The notes under the pieces were generated by a model. The model was not told the origin of the DNA and ran no database searches. It saw only the letters and a program-made list of their open reading frames with translations. Below are positions 13,501-26,500 of a DNA stretch of 64,000 bases, one piece after another. Source of the DNA: Allygus modestus (taxonomy: Eukaryota > Arthropoda > Insecta > Hemiptera > Cicadellidae). The position numbers and the translations under genes are program-made. The stretch is taken from positions 42,141,301 through 42,205,300 of the forward strand of contig OY776117.1 of the NCBI GenBank assembly GCA_963675035.1, in the 5' to 3' direction. The stretch's first letter is position 1, and every line of letters begins with the position of its first letter.

Positions 13501-16500
13501 TTGGATATGAGATATGATTGCAGGTTTAAAGGTGCTAAATAACAGATCAGTAATATGTGCACTTAGCAAAAAGGTAGGTAGTCCTGATTGTTTGTAATCT
13601 TTATTTTAGAAAGGACCACCCAGTCTTTTAATCTGGAAAAGGTAATATAAAAATATACTTCTAAAATTGTAAAACAAAGAAGTAAGCTTTTTTAAAAAAA
13701 AAAAAAAACTTACTAAGTTAGGTGATATTAATACAGTACCTATATAGATTTTTATGGAAAGTAGTAATATTGTAGCCGTACACTCAGTGTTGAAAATCCA
13801 TGGTTATAATAGTGGACAAATAAAATATACAGCTTTGTTGGTGTATCTCAACTAAGTTTTAATCACACCGCAAATAAAACTTACATAGTAAAAAAGGCCA
13901 TATTCTCCACCCACCATAAATGTTTGATATGTTCACCTCGGTGCACTTGGCAAACTTTCATCTTATAGTCAAGTCGCCTTCAAAAGTGGTCTCATTGATA
14001 CTTTGTACTGCAACTGTTAGTCATTGCCTTAGCTCCAAGAGGTCCAATAAAAGTGGAGGTAAAAGACTTTTCCCCCACCTACTATGTAGAGTTGAATTTT
14101 ACTCCTTGTTAATGAATGAGTAAAGCGCTACTTTGTCTCCCTAGGGAGACAACTACTTTACTTTGTCTCCCTAGGGAGACAAAGTATACCCTTAAGAATA
14201 ACATTGAAAATCTGGCAACACAGTACGGTGGAAAACTGGCAACGCTGTAGCTATAATATGCAGAACAGAATCAGCTGACATTTCGCTGCAATAATTAACA
14301 TTCCGAGTTCCGAGGTTAGTTATTACGCATTACGCCACCAAAATGGACTGCGATTGTGAATGTGAATACTTATCAATACTTGTGGATTTTGGGGTGTGAG
14401 AAAAATGTTGTGTGTATTACGGGAGTAAAGTACATTGTCTCCCTCGGGAAAATTGTCATCCTCGCCTACGACGTCGGGCGCCAACAATTTCTCTCAGGGA
14501 GACAAAGTTGCACTTTACTCCCTTAATAGACAAATAACTATTGTATATTACGTATCACCATACAAAACAATCACATCTAGTCAAATCAGGAGTAAGTGGG
14601 ATATTATTGTTTACTTCAATTAGTGGGAAAGTAAAGATTTTCTCTGTAAACATTAAACAATGCTTTCGACTTGATTGTAGACATTGTAAACAACTATTAG
14701 CTGTTGGGAATAAAACTTAAGTTATTTGCTATCAAATAGATACCAACTTGGCCAACATAAATGATGTCATTAACATTTTATTGATATATGAAGTTTTATA
14801 CAGTCAACTCCCGATTATCCGGGGTAATGACCGGTTGGAGGGTCACGGATAACCCAAAACCACGGTTAAAACAAAGGGATTCAATAAATTGAATATTACA
14901 AATATAATAATGGTTTATCACTACAATATTGTGTTTTAATATCATTTAAAATATATTTATGTAAATTAAATGAAAATTTTTAAATTGTGATAACATCTAC
15001 AAACAATCAAGAATACTAGCAATGGTTAATAGCAGTAAATACCATCCAAAACGCCGATTGATATTTAATAGGTTAAAAATCTCTAAACACCGAACAGTAT
15101 GCTAATTAATTCTGCGCTAGGGAAAAACCCCATTGTTTTGAGATGATTCTATTTTTAGTCCTCCGCGTCCGACCGTCCGTCTGTCGCTCTGCCCAGCCAG
15201 GTGCAGTGGCTAGAGCAGTGTCAAGTCATCGCTCCCCATCACACGCCCACGGCTCATTAGCGAGATGACAGACTCAAATTATGTTGTGTTTACTAAATTG
15301 TTTGTATAGTATTTATTCTGATAAACAAAGTAAATTAAATACGATTCTGGAGATAATTTAGCAAAATAAATTGTTATTATTTCTCTATTTATGTTTAGAA
15401 GGGGATGAATAAAAATAATAAAAATAAACCTTTCGTGACCCCGGTTAAACCGCAACCCGATTAACCCACTCCCGAATAATCGGGAGTTGACTGTACTTCT
15501 TTTTGGGACACAGTATTAACTAACTGCATTAAGCATTGAGGGTAGGGAAAATTAGTTTTGTATCAATAGAATAAATAGCAATACAAGCAGATTCAAATTT
15601 CCTTGTGTCCTAATTTCTGGATAATTTCGAGCACCAACCCACCACAAGTCTACAAAAGTTTGATAGGTCTTTCGATTTTGTTAGTTAAGGGGAAATTCTG
15701 AAAATAATGTGCTTTAAAGATAAATAATCGCCGGGTTGTTTAAAAGCTGTTTTAAGTGAAGAACAAAAAACCTGAACCTTATAGGAAGCAAACAAAGACA
15801 GAATGTCAAACATTTGGTAGCAGTCAAAGACTAGGTGGTTTATCCAATATATCTATATATAATATGAATATAATTGTTTATTTATATCTCATGGTTTTGA
15901 AAATAGAAACTTTTTTACTCACATTTGAAATGTTTATTTAACAGCAATATTTAGATGCGGCAGAGCAAGATCGAGAGCGGTATCTTCAGGAGCTAAATGC
16001 TTACAAGAAAACTGAAGCATACCGCCTATTCACACAGAAACAAGCCAACAAAAAACAGAAAGAAGAGTCCCAGGAAGAGGTCAGTAAAATTTTATTCTCA
16101 TTTGAAGTCATTCTGATCTTGAATTTCCAATATCCTTATTTAGTTAATTGACCATTTAACATAGTTACAGGTAAAAAAGTACTTTTTCATCATTTCAATA
16201 GAGGTAGGACAGTTTTAAGAGTGATTTTTATTTATACGGATTACATTTTATTTGTATAAAACCGATTTGAAAATAATGACAATGTAAAACCCAAATCACA
16301 AGTCCAAAAAGGAGTTTTGCTAAAGGATTTTTGATTTTTTGGAGGCATAAAAAAATCCTGTCCCTACCTCAAAATCTAACCTCGTCCATCCCTAACATTC
16401 CTTAATTTCAGTAATGTATGGCTAAATGTGCATTTTTATTTACATTTTAACCAAATACAATTTTCTTGAACAATTTTAAAATTAAATTACATAACCAGGT

Positions 16501-19500
16501 TTGTACCGAACATTTTTCCAAAAGCTGGGTGTTCCTAGCTCCGCATTTTGTGTGGAGCATACTGACCACTAAGTAATGCTCTTCGTGCGCTATGCAGTTG
16601 TGTTTTCCTAGCTCTGCACAGCGCAGCGCATGTTATGTATTTTTCAGCATTTTGTTGCTGGTGTTTGGTGTTTGGAGCGAACATGAGTCTACAAGAATCC
16701 AACTGTCACTGCACTGAACCCCTTTAACGTTTGAATAGAGATGGTTTTTGACTTCTTGTTGTGTACCTGAGTGTTTGAATGAATAGAAGCAGTTTATAAA
16801 GTAAGACCATTTGACTGTTGCCATGCAGTGTATGCATTGTTCTTTTACGACAACTAAGAGATATGATTTGATTTGAAAATTACACTGAATTACGCTTTTT
16901 GTCTGCGAGATGCGAGATCCCCGTAAGAAGAACTGGATATCTATTAGTTAGTAATATCAATAATAATATAGGAATTTCGAGGTATCGATTGGTAAATGAA
17001 CCTTTTTCCACTCTTAAGTTATTAAGTTGTATAAATTACGCTGCTTCATGAGTAAATTACGTTCAGAATGCATATTTGATTTAGATTAAATTACCAAACG
17101 ATATTCTGCCTATTATTTTGACGTGCCATTAAATAATTCACTATGCTACCATAAGTAGTGCCTAGTGGTGTGAGCCCTTGTTGCCGTCTGGATCCAAGTA
17201 GGTAGGTCTGGTAAGGTGGTAAGTTCTGGTAGGTAAGTAGGTAGGTCTGGTGGACCTTTTTATTAGATATCAGTGTTCCCCCCCTGAGTATGGCCCTGGT
17301 TCCTTGAAAGCTGTAAATTTGGCAATTTTGATCAGAAAGTCACTATTGAACGATTAAAACGACATTTATCATCGTCCGTTGCGCTCCGCCACTCCACACT
17401 AGACTGCTCACAGAGAAGTCGTCCTGTTGTGCTGAGCGCAGTGTGCACCGCGTAGTGATGTAAGAAAACGCTCCCAAATTATTACGTGTTGTTGGACATA
17501 CTTCATTGTGCGGACTGGGCATTGCACAGTGCGCTCCTCACAAAATGCGGAGCTAAGAAAACCTAGCTCTTATATAAAATAGGCTAGCGTTAAAAATATC
17601 CAAAAACACATATAAACTACATAAATTTGTAATAATAAAAAATATTTGTTATTTTACACTTTAGTCACTTTGGCATAACTCACTGGGGGTTGAGTAAAGA
17701 AAGTTGATTGCAAGTCATGATTTGCTACCAATGAAGAAATAAAATCAATCACAGCCACATATTGGCTGTGGTTATTAACAATTATTACTATTGTGTAGGG
17801 GTGGGCGAGTAGGGTTTTTTTAAATCGAGTCGAGTATTGAACCAAACTACTCGAGTATCGAGTCGAGTAGTTCTTTAAAAATTAAAAAAAACTCATTTTA
17901 TTTTGTTATGGAAAACAATTTTTTTTATATATTAAAGTTTAATTATAAACATAAAATGTTATTGAATTATTAATGTTATTATTTATTTTATTTTAACCTT
18001 TATTTTACCATGAATGAATAGTGATTAATTGAGAAATAATAAATATATACTTTTTTCAACAACAATAACAAACAAAAAACAAGTATTACAAATACAGAGT
18101 GTAAAAAAAAAGTCTGTCCCCCATTAATTTTTTTTGTTTGTTAAAACAAACAAATCACCTTTGGGGAACGATAATGACTTAACCCAAAGTATCTTTTGAC
18201 GTTATCGTAAATGTTTAGTCTCCCCCAAAAATGGGGGATTTTGGGGGCAACTCAAAATTTTCAAATGTAAACCCTTTTTGAGTGACCTCTCATTTTAAAG
18301 AGATTTAAAAAAATAGGCGAATGGTGGAGGTTGGAGGTCTGTAACGTGTTTCTATCGAAAATGGCAGCTTGTCAAAGTTTTGAATACAACTCATTCTTGA
18401 AACCTGGCGTCTAAGACTTTTGGAGTTTTAATTTCACCTTTGGTGACTTAAAACTGGAACGACTCTTGAGGCAGTGCTCTTGTTGAAGAAATTCTATTAA
18501 ATGAAGAAGTGGTCTCTTTTGGTGATATTTAAAATTTTGAGCGTCTCGAAAAAAATGTGGAATTTTGGGGGCAACTCAACATTTTTTGATACAAACCCCT
18601 TGAGTGACATTTTAAAGGGATTTTAAACCTAGGCGAAGGGTGGCAGTTAACAGTAAATTTAACCCTTTCAAAAGGGTTTACATTAGGAAATTTTGGGTTG
18701 CCCCCAAAATCCCCCATTTTTGCGTGTTCTCAAAATTTTAAATATTACCAAAAGAGACCAGTTCTTCATTTAGTAACATTTCTTCAAGAGTCGTTTCAGT
18801 TTTAAGTCGCCAAAGGTGAAATTAAAACTCCAAAAGTCTTAGACGCCAAATTTCAAGAATGAGTTGTATTCAAAACTTTGACAAGCTGCCATTTTGGATA
18901 GAAACACGTTACAGACCTCCAACCTCCACCATTCGCCTATTTTTTTAAAGCTCTTTAAAATGAGGGGTCACTCAAAAAGGGTTTACATTTGAAAATTTTG
19001 AGTTGCCCCCAAAAACTCCCATTTTTGGGGGACACTCAAAATTTCCGATAACGTCAAAAGATAATTTGGGTTAAGTTATTATCGTTCCCCAAAGGTGATT
19101 TGTTTGTTTTAATAAACAAAAAAATTAGAGGGGGGGACAGACTTTTTTTACATACTGTATATATCCATACAATGATTTTGGGTTAGTTTATCAAAACCAG
19201 AAAATTTTAACAAGAAAGTTATTTTTTGCCCCAACCCAAACACTCCCTGTGCTCCCTCTTGCTTATCTTAACTCACAGGTTTCCAAAAATAACCCACCTT
19301 TCATTGTCTCCTTTCATAAGAGTTAAAAATAGTTTCTAAGCTGATTTTTCTTTATTTCAGTCACTTATTTTGTTAAACATTTGTTAGCGGCGTAAACGAA
19401 GGTAAATGGCGGGAGTATATACAATTTTCAACTATTTGAGGTAAACGGCGGGAGTAGTCAACTACTCGACTAAAATTTTCGAGTCCCTAATACTCGCTTG

Positions 19501-20486
19501 GCCTTCGAGTATTAGAAAATACTCCACAGTTACTTGAAAACTTGAATACTCGCCCACCCCTAGTACTGTGATAAGCATAACCCAAAAGTTGTTTTTTTCA
19601 CTATATTTAGTATGGGCCATACCATTATAAAATATATGTGGTTAAATAGAATACACTATTTTTATTATTGTAATTATCATTTGTTTCAGGAAGTCCCAGA
19701 AAAAGAGGCAGAAACTATTTTCGCTGGATTTGACATTCCAATATTTACGGAAGAATTTTTGGATCATAATAAAGGTTAGCTATTTTTTCGTCTATGTGAA
19801 TTGGTTACTATTAAGCTACTGATTTGTTTACGACTATTTATCTATTTAAATTTGAAAATATGCAGACCCAATTCAAAAACTCGTATACTCATTTTGGTAA
19901 CAGTGTGCAAATAGTATTTTTGTTATAAGTCAGATTTAGGTAGCCTACTTGTTCCTTTTCTATAAAGTTTAAGTCTAGAGCTTTTTATCTTATTTTTGTT
20001 TTATTGTCATCTGTGTCATTAGATGGATATTATATATCATGTAATGGGGGAACTTTCCTATGTAGGTACGCCTATAATATTACACATCAAACTGGCGTCC
20101 AGATATTTTAGGCTTCCATTTTGTGTTGAGTGGTTCAATTTTAATATTATATATTTTATTGTCTTACAGGGGCTTTAAAAATTATGTACAAATTATAAAA
20201 TAATGTACCGGTATCACAAGTCTATTCATGGTATTTTATGTTTTATTGTCAGTTTGTTAATTGTTCTGATTTCTCAAAACTTGCAAAGCAACATGGTGTA
20301 CAAGTTTCATGGAATTCAAGCTATTTAGAACCGCCATTTTGTTTTGGGTGATCTAGTTTTATTTTTAGCGAATTTCCCCTATAGGGAAGAAGCTATTACC
20401 GTAGGTCTCATGGTAAGACTTCAGCCCGAGACCATGATAACTTTTAGTTTTGAGGTCCCCAGATGCCAAAAACACTATTCGTTCAA

Positions 20487-20528
<42 letters not shown>

Positions 20529-23500
20529 ATCTATATCTATATATATATATCTATATATATATCTATATATATATATATATACCTATATATATATATATAT
20601 GTGTCCGTTACCGCGATAACTTTTGAAAGAAGCGCCCGATTTTTATGAAATTTGGTACAAATGTGGAGAGTAATATTTATGACTTTAAGTTCGAAAACCA
20701 GATCGATCGGTCTATGGGAAGGGGGTTTTATGGGGCTTTAAAATTTTTCAAAAATCAGTTTTTTGAACTTTTTCCCCTAAAATTTCAAAAACGCTAGATT
20801 TTGGTTATAGCCATTTTATAGAGCTTAAAAAAACAAACAATTTAGTTCTTTTAATCATTAAGCTAGGTTTAGTGGTTGTGGAGAAAAGTCAAAATATGTG
20901 TCCATAAAATTTCCCATGTTAATCTTATGGGAATATGGTTTTTAGTAGAGATGTGCGAGTTCAGGTTTTTTAAGTCGAGTCGAGTTCGAGTAGAGTAAAT
21001 GGCAAAAGATTCGAAGATCAAGATTCGAAGATTCAAAGATTCGAGTTCGAGTCTAGTATACAAATAAAAAAACATATAGGTCGAGTTAAATTGGATCAAA
21101 ACAGTGTATAGGGTTCCATTTATAAATGTTGTTATTAAATTATACTTTTCTACTCACTATGCCCTGAAAATAACAATAGTAAGTCAAATAAATGGATTCC
21201 TGCTTCATTGGAAAAAGATAAGTACATTTGTCTGAAAATAAATCATACCAAAGTTATTGCCTAACATTTTGCCATGAAGGTCAAATAATTTTAATATTTT
21301 GGTATTAAGGTTTTTATAAGCTATATGGTATTAATTAACAGTTTCATTAAAAAAATATTTAGGTTTTTTATTTTATTTCCTATTTTTTATTTATCCTACG
21401 TTTTATTGTATATTATGTTTAGACCTAAGCTACATCTTTCTACAAATGGAGGAAATAAAATTACATTTAGGCCTAAAAGTTAAAATAAACTTTATGTTAA
21501 TATTTAAAAGGCCTATTACATGGTAAAGCATTAACCTACTTACTTACCACACAAAATATATTTACTAACATATATTAGCATTAATTTTAACACTAATAGT
21601 CCTAATAAGAACAATCAGTTAATAAAAACATGAAGATACTATGTTTGAAAGTGCCCGGCAAATCAATTGATAAAATTGAAGCCATGTCTTAAATAGAGTT
21701 TCAAAATATTAAGAATGATTTAAAAAAATCATTAATGAAACTTAAGCAGAGCCTAAACAAATCTCAAAATATTAAGAATGATTTAAAAAAATCATTAATT
21801 AAACTTAAACAAAGCCTAAACAAATCACTTGTCTTTAAAATCAGCTCAATGCCAAAGGACAATAGTTGAGCCTAAAATGGATGGAATTTTGTTGAGTCTC
21901 TTTTGACTCAATTTCAATTACTATGGAAGAAAAAACAAGCACAAACTTCTTATGCTTACCTATTAGATGTTAATACAGATTTGTTTTTGATATTTTAATT
22001 TTTTTTACAAAGTGCCTATGAATATACAGGCAGTGTTCATACTACTCAATCTGAAGGTCTTGGTAAATCTTCCTTTTTGGTGTAAAGAGTAGGGTAACAC
22101 AAATTTATAAGCCACAACTTACTTATTTGTGAATAAAACACTAAAATTCACATCACAACTAACTCTTAACACCTCAAATGCGTTGACACTCAATTTGAAT
22201 TTACAGACGACGCGCGCCGCGGACGACCCATGGTAGCGCGGGTAAACGGTGGGAGTAAACTCGCTCGAAACCTTCGAGTTTCAGTAAAACCTCGAGTTTC
22301 AGAGCCGAACTCGGCTCGAACTCGAAATTTCGAGTACTCGCACATCTCTAGTTTTTAGATTTTACTCAGATAATTTCACTAAAAACTTCACATTTCATTC
22401 TACCAATCAGTTTAGCTCTACAAAACAATCATTTTGGCGTTTTAATTGTTGTTTTACGTCCAACTGTTGCAGTGATATTCAAAGTGCTAAACACAGTACG
22501 TTGTCCAATGTTATCCTTATGGAGAATGAATAAAATGTTATATTTCGATTATTTATGTATGTATATTGATGAAACTTGGTATGTGGCTTCAACTAGTTGT
22601 AGAATATTGATATTAGCACAAAAAAATGGTTTTTGTTGATTTTTACCGGTAGCAGCAAACCTGCATACTCGGCCCCCATGTTATTCATATGGAGAATAAG
22701 TAAAGTTTAATATCTCCCTTAGTTATGAACCTAAATTAATAAAACTTGGTATGTAGCTTCAACTGGTTGAGTTATATTGATAATTGCAAAAAAACCCATA
22801 TCTTATCTTCCTTGTTGCAGCAAACCTGTGTACTCAAATATAATGTTATTCTTATAGAGAATAAATCAAATGCTATTTATCACTTATTAATGAATGTATT
22901 TTTGTGAAACTTGGTAAGTGGCTTTAGGTAGTAGTGATACTGATATATATGCATTGGAAATTCGCTGAGTACGCAGGTTTTCTGCGACGGGGGTATTTTA
23001 AGTATAATATTTTTGTTTTATCAAGACCAGTAAAATGAAGAATCACGTGGCCATTTTTCACATTTTAAATTATTGAGTTATTCCTACCCATCCTTTCCAA
23101 GAATGCCATCAATTTCAAACTGGCCTTTTTGTAATGTAGTCTCTCAAAGGCTATCTGAAAAGTATGACACAATTAGGATTAAAATATCTTAAGTAACCTA
23201 AGTGGGGAGGTGGAGTGGTAGTTACTTTTTTAGCCACACTGTAATGTCAAAACATGACATTGAAATACGAGGGTTTGGAAAGTAACCTCCATGCGCTCAC
23301 TGCAAGGGTTATAGTGGTGGTAGCGCCACAGACAAGTTTCAGTGGAATCGATAATTTTATCCTGTCTTCAGTTGTGAAGAATACCTGGATTATTACAAAA
23401 TTCCTAGCATCAACCTAGGCAACGCTGTAAATAAATCACATAACTAGTAAAATACTTTACAGTATCAGTAACCTTTTTCACAGCACGGGAAGCAGAACTG

Positions 23501-26500
23501 AGGCAGCTGCGGAAGAGCAACACAGACTATGAGCAGCAGAATGCAACTTTGCAGAAGCACATGGAGAACATGCGTGCTGCGTTGGACAAGCTGGCTGCGG
23601 ACACGGATCACCAACGCAGCAACAACCGAGTCCTACAGCAACACCTGGATCAGGCGAGTGTCTTCGGATAACTGCGGTTTTAATAGCACTACATTAAAAC
23701 CCTGCTTAACTGAAATAATGGGGGCGGGACTGTGGGAACCAATTTTTTTCGGATAATCAACTGTTGGTATTTCAAGGTTAATTTTGTTAAAACGCACATA
23801 CATCTTGGTGTTTGCCCAACGTAAGTTTAATAAAATATGAAATATTTACAAATGTCCATTAAAAAAAACTATTTCTTGAAATAATCAACAACCACCTCAA
23901 CCACAAAAAACTTCACTTCAACTGGCAAATGTCACTAAGTAACAACCACAATAGTTACTGCATTTTCATGCAGGTATGAGAGTTCACAGTACACTGATCC
24001 TTTTCTTTAGTACCATATGCGAATGCGGAAAATGCACTATGCAGTAAAATGCAGTAAACCTGTCCAGGACCGGCGAGAGTAGCTATTCCCATTGGTCCTG
24101 AACCCGTCAACCCCCCCACTCCTGGCGTATCAGGTATGTGACAAAACTGTCAAAACAACACCTAAGTTTAGTAACCGCTGCGGTGGGCGGTCTCTCGGCG
24201 CACTATGATTCATATGCCGGACCTATGCTCTCTATTATTGACTATTGATTAACCATTTTTTGTAGACCGTTCTGGTTAACCTGGGTTTCGTTTTAGCGAG
24301 GTCCGACTAAGCGAGGTTTTATAGTAGTATGCTTATTTATTTTTCATGCGTTAGTACCATTTGCATCTATGATTACGGTTTATAACATGTGAAATTGTTT
24401 CTATAACTAGGAGGTTGAATATGCCTTCTGTTGGTTTTGACTAACCATGGAAAGTTAAGTTGCTTTATTCCATGGTTGGCATGTCCACCTCACTCATTCA
24501 CTTTCATGGTTGTAAGATAATTTTATAAGTACTTTTGCTTTTTCGATGCTGGCAGGTTTTTCTCCTCAGAATTGGTTTTTGTTAAACATAGAGAATTGAT
24601 TAATTTTTTTAATTCTATTAAAAAGGTTAAATTACGTGGATGTCGAGTGATTCTATGAAATCCAGTTATCGGATAATGATCGTTTCAGGAAAAAGTTCCC
24701 CTCTTCATTATAATTCTTTCGTAAGGAGGGCAAACACATCCCTAACCCAGATCTCCATAGTTTCATGGAGACTTCGATTTATTACTTTAACTTTAATTTA
24801 ATTGAAGAACTAAAATCTTTTCTAAATCTTCTGTCAGTTAATGAACTCTCAAATAGTAAAAAATCCTAATAAATTCTAACAGCCTAAATCAAACTTTTTA
24901 TCATTTTCCACAAAACAAACAAGATTAAAATTATAACCAAACGTTTATATCGATGGTTCAAACTTAAACGAAGTAGAGCAAACCAAATTTCTTGGATTGA
25001 TATTGGACCAACACTTGAACTGGGATAAGCGTGTTCAACATGTAGTAGGTAAAATGGCAACTGGTCTGTACGCCTTGCGACAAATGTCAAGGGTGTGCAA
25101 TATTCAGACCTTAAAACCCATTTATTTTGCTTTGATAAATTCACACATGTCTTATTTATGGTATAGCTATACTGTATATGATAAATGATAAATGATTTTA
25201 TTTCCTTAAAAAGTAATACAAAACAAGTACAGTGGAGAAGTTGGAAATAAACTGACCACTTTAACCAGTTGTGTGGTCAGTAAAACTAAAATAAAGCTAA
25301 TGAAAAAACAAAATAATACTTCAGTCTAGTTCAACATGTAAAGCTGCTCCCTGTGATGTTTGATCAATACAACAAATAAAAATACAAAAGGAGTAACAAT
25401 GCCAGACTGTAATTAACTTTACACCAACAAAATTATCAAGAATAATATTTAAAACAATACTAATATAACTTTTACCTATAAAGGATACAATCAAAAACAA
25501 GATTTACTCATAAACTAAATTAAGCAAAATACTTTTAATTTTGAGATATGAGAGAGGCCAGCTGTTATCACTCGCAGACGCATACACACAGTTGACCCTT
25601 GACTCTAGATAGCAATGCTTCTGTCGCCACGCTACCTCACACCGATACCATCAGGCGGCTGGTAGCCCGTAGGGCCGTCAAAACTCCGTCCCTGTATGGC
25701 CCAGTATGAGACGCTCTTAGTTAGCCGGTAGCCCGCAAAGGCTTCCAAGCTAACCGTTTAACACAATCACAGTTACATTCATACAAAATTCATTCCCTTG
25801 AAAACTTATTTTAGAATTAAATACATGTAACTTACGTCTTTTTGTTCCAATAGCCAATTAAATATTTTTTTATAAAAATAATTTTTCGAATTAATTTTTC
25901 TAATGTGTTCCGGAATTTGGTTGAAAAGTTTTGGTCCTAGATATAAACTCTGAAGGAACATCTGCTCACTATATCCTTTTATTCTATATGGCGGAAACAC
26001 TAAAAAACTTAACAAGATTCTTTGTCAACGAAAAAAAGCACTCCGAATTATTTTTAACATTAAAAATCGACAATCAGTAAAGCCATATTTTTTTAAATTA
26101 GGTGTTATGTCTGTCTATGACCTGTACATATTTGAAACAATATTAAATGTGATAAAATTAAACCTTCAAACCAATAATACAAATTTTCAGAATTATAACT
26201 TGAGAAATATCAGGCTGGTAGAAAAATGTAGATTCAAGTTTTTTGAGAGGAAATAATATTGGCACTAAGTTTTTATTCAGTTTCCTAAAAATATAACAAA
26301 TGAAAATAACTTAATGTTAAAAAAAAAACTCTGAAGGAACATCTGCTCACTGTATCCTTTTATTCTCTAGAGGAATTTTGGATTCTAAGAAATGCAACAT
26401 AAACGAGAAGTTTATAAACTTTTACTAAAAGTTTTTAACATTAATTTTTACATCATTGAGAAAGTAAAATTATTTAGTGATAAGGCCCTTATGTATTTAC

